Shown: piece after piece, positions 55,550-61,983 of the stretch
How positions within the stretch are numbered: position 1 is the first letter of the stretch
Layout: every line of letters begins with the position of its first letter
Assembly (NCBI RefSeq): GCF_000418555.1
Contig: NZ_ATKM01000005.1
Span: 930,001-994,000 of the forward strand
Direction of reading: 5' to 3'
Length of the DNA: 64,000 nt
DNA from: Pseudomonas sp. P818
Lineage (GTDB): Bacteria; Pseudomonadota; Gammaproteobacteria; Pseudomonadales; Pseudomonadaceae
The notes under the pieces: model-generated
What the model saw: only the letters and a program-made list of their open reading frames with translations
What the model was told of the DNA's origin: nothing
Database searches by the model: none
Position numbers and translations under genes: made by a program

Positions 55550-56368
55550 ATGCGAAAAGCTATCGACAAATTGACATTAGAGATGTTTATGAGCTACGAA
55601 AGTCAAGTATTCAAAATTCCTCGGGAATCAGAAGACTATGAAGAGTGTTCAACCTTCGTCACGAATACCGTCGAGGAGATTATTAAGAATGCTATTGAAA
55701 GCGGGCAGAATAAAATATTTATCAATACGAACTTGAAGCTCGGTTTGCCCATGGAGAATATCAACAAAATTGCTGGGCCATTTGTTGAGGCATGGGCATC
55801 AGAAACGTTTCAATTAATTGCGGATGACAAGTCAAACAAATATTCATTAATGAATGTTGAGGCCGTTGAGAGGCTTCATATGGCGGATGTCATTCTTCAG
55901 TTTAAACGACAGCGTAAAGTCGAGAGTGGAGTAACTGCAGAGGTGGATGTTAAGGCGACTGCGGAAGACATTGATAGCAGTGGAAAATCTCCAAACATCA
56001 CTTCTTTTGCGCGAATTAGAACAGCATACGTAGAAGATCCTGACTACATTTTTATCATTTTGTCTTTGAAGCATAGGGTTTACTCCACTAGAAACCAAGA
56101 ATCCGGACTTATGGATGGAATAATGGAGGTTGTTAAATATAATGCCTATGATTTGAAGTATATATCTTCAAGGGATTTGAATTATAATCCTGCATTAGGT
56201 ACGGGGCAAATACAAGTGCGGGACATTCACTATGTGGATATAGAAAAGCGGAATACTTGGGAATTCTGCCAGCTTCTGGATAAGAAATACTTACAGTCAA
56301 GCAGGCGTACTTTTGAACAATGGCTGATTCTTGCAGAAGCTAAGGGCTGGATTAAGAAGGATGACTGA
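55550..56368 (+). CDS. putative type II restriction endonuclease, PD-(D/E)XK fold
   Basis: A 272-residue protein of AT-rich codon use, unlike the surroundings. A likely nuclease core is MADVIL (Asp113) followed by TAEVDVKAT (Glu131-x-Asp133-x-Lys135), the D-X(about 20)-(D/E)xK arrangement of PD-(D/E)XK enzymes, then helix/strand blocks VEDPDYIFIILSLKHRVYST and GIMEVVKYNAYDLKYISSRD. It overlaps a DNA methyltransferase gene by 8 bases, which is the main reason to call it a restriction enzyme. I cannot match it to a named enzyme or predict a recognition site. Start: ATG with GGAAGA 11 bases upstream; Met12 or Met14 are alternatives. Confidence 0.65.
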   Translation: MRKAIDKLTLEMFMSYESQVFKIPRESEDYEECSTFVTNTVEEIIKNAIESGQNKIFINTNLKLGLPMENINKIAGPFVEAWASETFQLIADDKSNKYSLMNVEAVERLHMADVILQFKRQRKVESGVTAEVDVKATAEDIDSSGKSPNITSFARIRTAYVEDPDYIFIILSLKHRVYSTRNQESGLMDGIMEVVKYNAYDLKYISSRDLNYNPALGTGQIQVRDIHYVDIEKRNTWEFCQLLDKKYLQSSRRTFEQWLILAEAKGWIKKDD

Positions 56369-57443
56369 TTTAAAGCTTGTTGCTGGCGATGCGGTGCAAC
56401 AAATGCAAGATATCAGATCGGGGTCTGTTGACTTGATTATTGCAGATCCGCCTTACAATCTTGGTAAAGATTATCAAAACAATATTGACAAGAAGACATT
56501 TGATGAATATCTAGTTTTCTCAAGGGAGTGGCTTACGGAGGCCTCTCGCGTGTTAAAGCCGCATGGAACTATTTACGTTTTTATGGGGTTTCGCTTTATA
56601 TCGTATCTGTACGATATATTAGAGCGTGATTTGAAATTGCATTTCCATGCATGGATAGTGTGGCACTACACGCAAGGAGTGGGGAAAACAAAAGGGTTTT
56701 CTCCGCGTCATGATGACATACTGATGTTTACGAAGTCATCATCGTTTACGTTCAATCTCGATGAGATTCGTGTCCCACAAAAGTTTTATCGCCAGAGAAA
56801 TAATATGCGGGGGGCGAATCCGGGTGACGTTTGGGAGTTTTCTCACGTTCACTATTCCAATCCGAATCGCCAAGACCACCCTACGCAAAAACCGGAAGGC
56901 CTTGTTGAACGGATGGTTTTGGCTTCATCGAACGAGGGTGATCTTGTATTAGATCCATTTTCTGGAAGCGGAACGACGGTTCGCGTTTGCCAGCAGACCA
57001 ATAGAAATGTCATTGGGATTGAGATCAATCCCGAATATATTGAAATGACAAAAAGAAGGTTAAGTGAGCCATTCTGTGGGTTTGATAGTGTTGATCCTCG
57101 TATGGAGCGTGTCCCTAATGATTTAAGAGATCCCATAATTAGGGGTGAGTATTTAAAGAATCATGTCAATTGGTTCCTAAGAAATCACAAGAATGCGATC
57201 TCTGACTTTCAGAAAGCTGTAAAAGAGAAATACGGAATAAAGATCGATGAGAGGGGGAATGTTGATCCCCAGGAGTCTTTCATCGGCGCATGTCGCCAAA
57301 GCAAACCTTCAAGTACTACGTGGGGTATGCTTCTCCAATGCTCGATAAATTTTCATCGGCGCATGTCGGGAAAGAATTTTTTGTCGCGCCTCGTCCTTTG
57401 CCAAAGCAAACCTTCAAGTACTACGTGGGGTATGCTTATGTAG
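56361..57443 (+). CDS. beta-class DNA amino-methyltransferase (type II, N6A or N4C)
   Basis: A protein of up to 360 residues. Catalytic motif IV is IADPPYNLG (residues 29-32 DPPY); later come a target-recognition region, DHPTQKPEGLVERM (about 172-185) and AdoMet motif I LDPFSGSGTT (196-205) with the acidic IEINPEY. Motif order IV-TRD-I defines the beta class, like M.HinfI or M.RsrI. Residues up to about 310 look genuine (GEYLKNHVNWFLRNHKNAIS); the last 50 run through scrambled repeats and read QSKPSSTTWGML twice, so the natural C-terminus is probably lost. It should protect DNA from the overlapping endonuclease. Confidence 0.88.
   Translation: MTDLKLVAGDAVQQMQDIRSGSVDLIIADPPYNLGKDYQNNIDKKTFDEYLVFSREWLTEASRVLKPHGTIYVFMGFRFISYLYDILERDLKLHFHAWIVWHYTQGVGKTKGFSPRHDDILMFTKSSSFTFNLDEIRVPQKFYRQRNNMRGANPGDVWEFSHVHYSNPNRQDHPTQKPEGLVERMVLASSNEGDLVLDPFSGSGTTVRVCQQTNRNVIGIEINPEYIEMTKRRLSEPFCGFDSVDPRMERVPNDLRDPIIRGEYLKNHVNWFLRNHKNAISDFQKAVKEKYGIKIDERGNVDPQESFIGACRQSKPSSTTWGMLLQCSINFHRRMSGKNFLSRLVLCQSKPSSTTWGMLM
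57278..57437 (+). repeat. interleaved direct repeats at the methyltransferase 3' end
   Basis: Unit A (18 bases, TTTCATCGGCGCATGTCG) lies at 57278-57295 and 57351-57368. Unit B (38 bases) lies at 57295-57332 and 57400-57437, beginning GCCAAAGCAAACC and ending GGGTATGCTT. Order is A-B-18 bases-A-31 bases-B. The B copies are 105 bases (35 codons) apart, the A copies 73, so only B keeps phase. This looks like a template-switch duplication. Confidence 0.9.
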
Positions 57444-57625
57444 AGGAAGGTTCTAGAGCTGACTCGTGTCTCCAATCCGTGAAGAACTATAGCTCACTTT
57501 CAGAAGATGAGTTTCTCGATAATTTAAAAGCCACAGAGTACTTTTGGTTCTCAGGAGACAAAGAATCGTATAACAATGCGCTGCACTCGGACAATTTTTC
57601 CGCTACGCTCCAAAATTGCCGGTGA
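57290..57625 (+). CDS. hypothetical protein or displaced C-terminal part of the methyltransferase
   Basis: A 111-residue frame (start uncertain) reading through the repeats as PKQTFKYYVGYA twice, then VEEGSRADSCLQSVKNYSSL, SEDEFLDNLKATEYFWFSGD and KESYNNALHSDNF. The part after residue 35 has protein-like composition and continues into the attC, with its stop inside the site (57623-57625), as cassette genes often do. It is in another frame than the methyltransferase. It may be a third cassette gene or the former end of the methyltransferase, split by the rearrangement. Confidence 0.5.
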   Translation: MSPKQTFKYYVGYASPMLDKFSSAHVGKEFFVAPRPLPKQTFKYYVGYAYVEEGSRADSCLQSVKNYSSLSEDEFLDNLKATEYFWFSGDKESYNNALHSDNFSATLQNCR

Positions 57626-57639
57626 GCGCAGCGTTACTA
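57568..57639 (+). other. attC-like recombination site
   Basis: A 72-base imperfect palindrome: outer box GTATAAC (57568-57574), inner arm TGCGCTGCACTCGGAC, CAATTTT, a short centre near CGCTACGC, AAAATTG, then GCCGGTGAGCGCAGC and the GTT of the cleavage site (57633-57635). The arms pair along their length except for unpaired G and T on one side, the extrahelical bases typical of attC. The outer boxes match the RYYYAAC/GTTRRRY consensus imperfectly. Confidence 0.7.
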
Positions 57640-57761
57640 TTCGAGCTGCTTCACTCGCACTTGGCTCCATGTGCTCGGGCATACCAGCGCCTAGCTGCTT
57701 CCTGGGTAATCGCTATCCCGCGTTGGGTTGGCTCAAGTTTTGGTTGGCTTCGTCATAGGCT

Positions 57762-57789
57762 GGGAAAAAGGGGACAGATTTATTTTCCC
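57762..57789. repeat. GGGGACAGATTTATTTTCCC-type palindromic remnant
   Basis: GGGAAAA and TTTTCCC flank AGGGGACAGATT. I recall this phrase from sequences beside REP-associated tyrosine (IS200-like) transposase genes in proteobacteria. No transposase is present, so it is a remnant or a solo end. Confidence 0.45.
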
Positions 57790-57874
57790 GTCTAGCGCCT
57801 TTCTGTCTGATTGCAAAGCGCCATCTTTCCCGGCCCAAACCTTTGCGGTCAAGCCCTTCAAATGCTAGAAACGA

Positions 57875-57904
57875 AAAAGCCCCGTCAGCGATGACGGGGC
57901 TTTT
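57875..57904 (-). terminator. terminator downstream of tRNA-Gly (works in both directions)
   Basis: A perfect 13-bp stem AAAAGCCCCGTCA/TGACGGGGCTTTT with a 4-base loop, T-rich on either strand. It lies 11 bases after the tRNA-Gly 3' end. Confidence 0.92.
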
Positions 57905-57915
57905 GCTTGGCTGTC

Positions 57916-57989
57916 TGGAGCGGGTGATGGGAATCGAACCCACGGCTCTAGCTTGGGAAGCTAGGGTATTACCATTATACGACACCCGC
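57916..57989 (-). tRNA. tRNA-Gly (anticodon TCC)
   Basis: A 74-nt cloverleaf with encoded CCA on the minus strand. The acceptor GCGGGTG pairs with CACCCGC, the anticodon loop is TTCCCAA within CTAGC/GCTAG, and the T arm has GGTTCGATTCC. It borders the accessory insertion but the attC-like end does not lie in it. Confidence 0.96.
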
Positions 57990-58074
57990 AGCGGGTGCCT
58001 TTATACCGGAACCTGCGGCGAAAATGAAGGGCGAACCGGAACCTGTCGTGCAGCCTGTTCACCTCTGCGCCTGT

Positions 58075-58962
58075 TCATACGGCAATGGCCTGCAGTTCCT
58101 GCAGCTCGCCGCGCGTCGGCAGTTGCAGGCGTTTGCTGGGGGCGTTGAAGAAGTCCAGCAGGACGCGCTGGGTCTGCAGCCAGGCGGCCTTGTGTTCCAT
58201 GTCGAGGAAGTGGCCGGCGTCGTCGATCACCGCGAATTGGGCGTTGTCGATGTGCTGAGCGAACAGGCAGGCGTCTTCCACCGAGGTGTACTCGTCGCGC
58301 TCGCCGTTGACGAACAGCAAGGGAATGTCGATGGCCTGCAGGCACTCCATGCGGCAGTGCGCTTCCATGTTCAGCACCTGTTTGATGTGGGCATACATCT
58401 GCCGGTATTCGTGCTCGTCCAGGGTGCTGACGTGCTTGTGGTTGAAACGCTTGAACAGCGACGGTAGGTGTTTGCCGATGGTGCTGTTGACCAGCAGGGC
58501 GATGTTGTCGCGATCCACCGCGTTCAAGAAGCGCAGGCCCTTGTGCAGGTAGTCGAGCATCGGCACGTTGAGGATCGGCGAGAAGGAGCAGATGGCGGCC
58601 TTTTCCAGCGTGGCCGGGCGCTGGGCCAGGGCGAGCATGGAGGCGACGCCGCCCCAGGAGAAGGACATCAGGTAGTTGGCACCGTAGTGGTCGATCAGCT
58701 TGAGCAGGATTGCCGCTTCGTCTTCCTTGCTGATGGGCATGAAGTCGCTGTTATGCGGCTTCGACTGGCCGGCATAGGGCAGATCGAAGGCCACCACGTT
58801 GAACTGCGGTTGCAGGTACTTGACCGTCTGCGCGAACGAGGCGGTGGTCGCCAGGGAGCCGTTGACCAGGATGATGGTCTTGCTTGCTGCCGGGTTGCCG
58901 TAGAACTCCGTGTGTACCTTGTGCTTCCTGTTGATCTCGACGACTGCGGTTTCTGGCCTCAT
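58075..58962 (-). CDS. phaG: (R)-3-hydroxyacyl-ACP:CoA transacylase / thioesterase PhaG
   Basis: A 295-residue alpha/beta-fold protein very like Pseudomonas putida PhaG (also 295): MRPETAVVEINRKHKVHTEF, IILVNGSLATTASFAQTVKY, FSWGGVASMLALAQRP, GKHLPSLFKRFNHKHVSTLD, LFVNGERDEYTSVEDA and DDAGHFLDME. It links fatty-acid synthesis to medium-chain PHA by turning 3-hydroxyacyl-ACP into PHA precursors. The RhlA group is related, but residue-level likeness is to PhaG. The ATG at 58962 has AGGAGG 8 bases upstream. Confidence 0.93.
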   Translation of the reverse strand: MRPETAVVEINRKHKVHTEFYGNPAASKTIILVNGSLATTASFAQTVKYLQPQFNVVAFDLPYAGQSKPHNSDFMPISKEDEAAILLKLIDHYGANYLMSFSWGGVASMLALAQRPATLEKAAICSFSPILNVPMLDYLHKGLRFLNAVDRDNIALLVNSTIGKHLPSLFKRFNHKHVSTLDEHEYRQMYAHIKQVLNMEAHCRMECLQAIDIPLLFVNGERDEYTSVEDACLFAQHIDNAQFAVIDDAGHFLDMEHKAAWLQTQRVLLDFFNAPSKRLQLPTRGELQELQAIAV

Positions 58963-59351
58963 GTCGTTTCCTCCTGGCGCAAGTGAACAAGGCGAGCGGG
59001 CGGCCGTTCGCATTTGATTGAGCAGTCAGAAAAGCGCCTGAGCGTGACAACTTGATGTCAGGCTGGAGATTTTTATAAGTATTGGAATTTCAAGCAGTTA
59101 GGATCGAAACAGGCGAGCGCTCCAGGCCTTTTAGGGTCTTGGAGAGGGCGGTGTTACCAGGCAGGAATCCAGTCGGCGCAGAGCGCCAGCAACTGAAAGA
59201 ATGCTTCGATGTCTTGTAGTGACCGGTTGGTCATCTCAGGACTTATGGTTCGATTCAAGCAGTTGCCTTGCAGTCGTGCAAGGGTGAGTCACATTTTTAT
59301 CGCGGTTTCTGGATACCGTTGGTCGGGTTGTAAGGTTCGGCGCCTGTACGA
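58963..59351. other. non-coding region between phaG and rsuA
   Basis: About 390 bases without a supported gene, containing the phaG promoter region. One 26-codon frame on the minus strand (59234 down to 59154, MTNRSLQDIEAFFQLLALCA) looks protein-like but has no clear ribosome site. No terminator for rsuA is obvious. Confidence 0.35.
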
Positions 59352-60044
59352 TCAGACGCTGGCGATTTCCGCCGCTGTCAGGGCGCGGTATTGGCCGGGC
59401 GCCAGCTGCGGGTCGAGGACGATCTCGCCCATGCTTTCGCGATGCAGCGCGACCACGCGATTGCGGAAGTGGCCGAACATGCGCTTGACCTGGTGGTAGC
59501 GGCCCTCGAACAGGGTCAGCCGGGCTTGGTGACTGCTCAGTACGTCGAGCTGTGCGGGCAGGGTGGTGAGATCTTCGAAGGCGAAGTACAGGCCTTGGGC
59601 GAAGACTTCGGCATATTCGCTGGTGATCGGCTGTTCGGTGGTGACGTGATAGACCTTGGGCTTGCGCTGCTGCGGTTGGGTGATACGCCGCGACCAACGC
59701 CCGTCATTGGTGAGCAGCAGCAGGCCGCTGGTGTTCAGGTCGAGGCGCCCGGCCAGGTGCAGGTCGTGCTTGTCCGGCTCGTCGAGCAGGTCGAGCACGG
59801 TGCGGTGTTCGTCATGCTCGGTGGCGCTGACCACGCCGACCGGTTTGTGCAGCATCCAGTAGCGCGCGCTGCGCCCGGCCTGCAGCAGCTCGTCGTCCAG
59901 CTCCACGCGCTGGAAGTCACGGATCTCATGGCGTGGGTCCCACACCACCGCGCCGTCCACGCGCAGGCGGCCGGCGCTGATCAGCAGGCGGCTGTCCTGG
60001 CGGCTGAAACGCGGGAAGTTGCTGAGGAAGCGATCCAGGCGCAC
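59352..60044 (-). CDS. rsuA: 16S rRNA pseudouridine synthase (RsuA family)
   Basis: A 230-residue enzyme with an S4 RNA-binding domain (MRLDRFLSNFPRFSRQDSRL, 1-60) and a catalytic domain with the aspartate in LAGRLDLNTSGLLLLTNDG, a cofactor-free pseudouridylation motif. FEGRYHQVKRMFGHFRNRVV is the second family block. It modifies U516 of 16S rRNA in E. coli. It is the third gene of an operon after the diguanylate cyclase and the CWC protein, 3 bases after the latter. Confidence 0.92.
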   Translation of the reverse strand: MRLDRFLSNFPRFSRQDSRLLISAGRLRVDGAVVWDPRHEIRDFQRVELDDELLQAGRSARYWMLHKPVGVVSATEHDEHRTVLDLLDEPDKHDLHLAGRLDLNTSGLLLLTNDGRWSRRITQPQQRKPKVYHVTTEQPITSEYAEVFAQGLYFAFEDLTTLPAQLDVLSSHQARLTLFEGRYHQVKRMFGHFRNRVVALHRESMGEIVLDPQLAPGQYRALTAAEIASV

Positions 60045-60047
60045 GGC

Positions 60048-60254
60048 TCAGTCCCGTTCTTCGCCTTTGGCGGCGTCAACGGCACCAGCGCAGGCGGGGC
60101 AGAGGCAGGCCTGGTCACGTTGCTCGGGCGTCAGACGCTGCAATGTGGTGGGGTCGATCTGCGCTGCGAAGCACCAACAGGGTTCATCGCTACGGCCAGC
60201 CGCGATGCTGCACTGGTTGGCCTTGCCGCAGAGTGGGCAATGCTCGGCGTCCAT
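60048..60254 (-). CDS. cysteine-rich CWC-family small protein
   Basis: A 68-residue protein with the CWC pattern: AEHCPLCGKANQCSIA, DEPCWCFAAQID, and QACLCPACAGAVDAA, eight cysteines in CxxC-like pairs that probably bind zinc. Its ATG overlaps the stop of the diguanylate cyclase (TGATG), and rsuA follows within 3 bases, so it is coupled on both sides. The function is unknown. The longer upstream frame is a shadow. Confidence 0.82.
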   Translation of the reverse strand: MDAEHCPLCGKANQCSIAAGRSDEPCWCFAAQIDPTTLQRLTPEQRDQACLCPACAGAVDAAKGEERD

Positions 60255-61723
60255 CAATGCTCTTCGCAGACGCGGTCGCGCCCGGCCTGTTTGGCCCGGT
60301 ACAGGGCGCGGTCGGTGCGGCCTAGCAGGTCGTGTAGCGCTTCGCCCGGGCGCCACTGGCTGAGGCCGAGGCTGACGGTGACCTGCAGCGCTTCACCGCC
60401 AACCGGGTAACGCTGTTCGGCGCAGTGCTGACGCAGTTTTTCGGCCAGATCGTGGGCAGCGTGGCGGTCGGTATTCTTCAGCAGCAGGATGAATTCCTCA
60501 CCGCCCCAGCGGCAGAGAATGTCGGACTGGCGCAGCGCCGCGCGCAGTCGTTCGGCGAAGCGGCGCAGTACCTCGTCGCCGGCCAGGTGGCCATGCTGGT
60601 CGTTGATCAGCTTGAAGTTGTCCAGGTCCAGCATCACTGCAGACAACGGGCTGCTGTCGCGCTGCGCTTCCTGCAGGGCCTGCTCCACGTGGAGTTCGAA
60701 GCCGCGGCGATTGGGCAGGTTGGTGAGGCTGTCGGTGATGGCCAGGGCGGCGATCCGCTGCTGGTATCGACGGATCACCAGGCTCACCAGGGTCAGCACG
60801 ATGATGGTGACCAGCAGGCAGATCAGCAGGTTGAGATAGAGGCTGTGGCGAACGGCGGCCAATGCGCCTTCTTCGTGCTTGTCGACGAACAGGAACCACT
60901 CCAGCTCGGGAATGTAGCGCACGTTGAGGAAGTGGCCGCGCTGGTGCTCGTCATAGCGATAGTCGCCGCTCCTGGGCTGCGGTAGCACCGCCAGGAGGTT
61001 TTCCAGGCCGGGCACTTCGCTCAAAGGCTGGCCGCGATGGGCGCCCATGGGGCCGCCTTCGGCTCCGGTCAGCACCAGATGGCCGTTGCGATCGGTGAAG
61101 AAAATGTTGCGGTCGTAGCGCCGTTGGTAGTCGTCCACCAGCTTGACCACGGCATCCACGGTGAGGCCGACTCCAGCCACGCCGATAAAGCGCTCCTGGT
61201 AGTCGAATACCTTGAAGTTGATGAAGAAGGTCAGCCGGTCGTCATTGGCCATGTCCGGGTCGACGCTGATCTCGTAGGGTTCTTTCATGTTGCGCACGCG
61301 GAAGTACCAGGCGTCACGCGGCTCGCCTTCATTGACCTGCTTGAGCACGCCCTTGGCCTGATAGTAGGTACGGGTCTGCTCGGAGATGAAGAAGGCAGTG
61401 AAGGTGCCGTAGTGGTCCTGAATTTCTCGCAGGTAGCGGGTGACGGGTTCCGGGTCCTGCTCGCCGGCCAGCGCCCAGTCGCGCAGGAAGGTGTCACGCG
61501 ACATCATCGAGGCAATCTGCGTCGGACGAATTAGGTCTTTCTGAATTTCGGAATAGATGGTGTCCGAGGTCAGCGGTAGTTCGGTGTCGACGATGTTCTG
61601 GCGAATGCTGTCGCGCGAGGCGTAGTAGCTCAGCAGCGAGGTGGTGAGAAAGCCGCTGCCGAGCAGTAACAGGAGCAGTAACACCAGCGAGGTTTGCGTG
61701 TGCCGTTTGGGGCGCAGGGACAT
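60254..61723 (-). CDS. membrane diguanylate cyclase with dCache sensor
   Basis: A 489-residue protein: N-terminal helix (about 12-32), periplasmic dCache domain (about 35-285) with IGVAGVGLTVDAVVKLVDDY and WYFRVRNMKEPYEISVDPDM, second helix (about 290-313), and a GGDEF domain with SLTNLPNRRGFE and the active site RWGGEEFILLL. GGEEF is an active variant; the inhibitory RxxD site is not clear. It makes cyclic-di-GMP in response to an external small molecule. Co-transcription with a CWC protein and rsuA is likely. Confidence 0.9.
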   Translation of the reverse strand: MSLRPKRHTQTSLVLLLLLLLGSGFLTTSLLSYYASRDSIRQNIVDTELPLTSDTIYSEIQKDLIRPTQIASMMSRDTFLRDWALAGEQDPEPVTRYLREIQDHYGTFTAFFISEQTRTYYQAKGVLKQVNEGEPRDAWYFRVRNMKEPYEISVDPDMANDDRLTFFINFKVFDYQERFIGVAGVGLTVDAVVKLVDDYQRRYDRNIFFTDRNGHLVLTGAEGGPMGAHRGQPLSEVPGLENLLAVLPQPRSGDYRYDEHQRGHFLNVRYIPELEWFLFVDKHEEGALAAVRHSLYLNLLICLLVTIIVLTLVSLVIRRYQQRIAALAITDSLTNLPNRRGFELHVEQALQEAQRDSSPLSAVMLDLDNFKLINDQHGHLAGDEVLRRFAERLRAALRQSDILCRWGGEEFILLLKNTDRHAAHDLAEKLRQHCAEQRYPVGGEALQVTVSLGLSQWRPGEALHDLLGRTDRALYRAKQAGRDRVCEEH

Positions 61724-61831
61724 GGGTGAATCCGGCGGCGGGCTTTCGGCGCCATGCTAGCGTGCCGAATGGGGATAGCGCTAGTTGTGATCACAGTTGC
61801 TGCGGTTATCGGTTGCGAATGTCTGAGAGAG

Positions 61832-61980
61832 GGTAGCCGGATTGCATCCGGGCTACGGGTCGTAGGAGCGGCTTCAGCCGCGATTGGAGTTGCCGCTATT
61901 GCGATGGGGCACGCTGTCGCGGCTGAAGCCCCTCCCACAGGATGTTCGCGGACCCTGTGGGAGGCGCTTCAGCGGCGAGC
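61832..61980. repeat. repeat cluster downstream of urea carboxylase
   Basis: Half of the GTAGCCCGGAT family (GGTAGCCGGATTGCATCCGG, 61832), then REP cores GGAGCGGCTTCAGCCGCGAT (61866) and TCGCGGCTGAAGCCCCTCCC (61917) and the palindrome GTGGGAGGCGCTTCAGCGGC. It separates the diguanylate cyclase start from the carboxylase end. Confidence 0.8.
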
Positions 61981-61983
61981 GCT

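Larger units (their letters stand above)
55501..57633 (+). mobile_element. putative integron gene cassette carrying a restriction-modification system
   Basis: The left boundary reads G|TTATAT (55500/55501), 49 bases before the first gene, and the right boundary G|TTACTA (57633/57634) at the end of an attC-like palindrome. In a circular cassette the joined simple site would be GTTATAT, which pairs with the attC outer box GTATAAC with a single G:T wobble; both deviate from the GTTRRRY consensus at the same position, as expected if they belong together. The segment is AT-rich against a GC-rich chromosome and all genes point to the attC. No intI lies in the window, so it is a lone cassette or a secondary-site insertion. 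Confidence 0.6.

Noticed and set aside
57290..57340. Methyltransferase frameshift explained by a single missing base
   Set aside because: The frame change coincides with interleaved repeats of 73- and 105-base offset, so a duplication is a better explanation than a point deletion.
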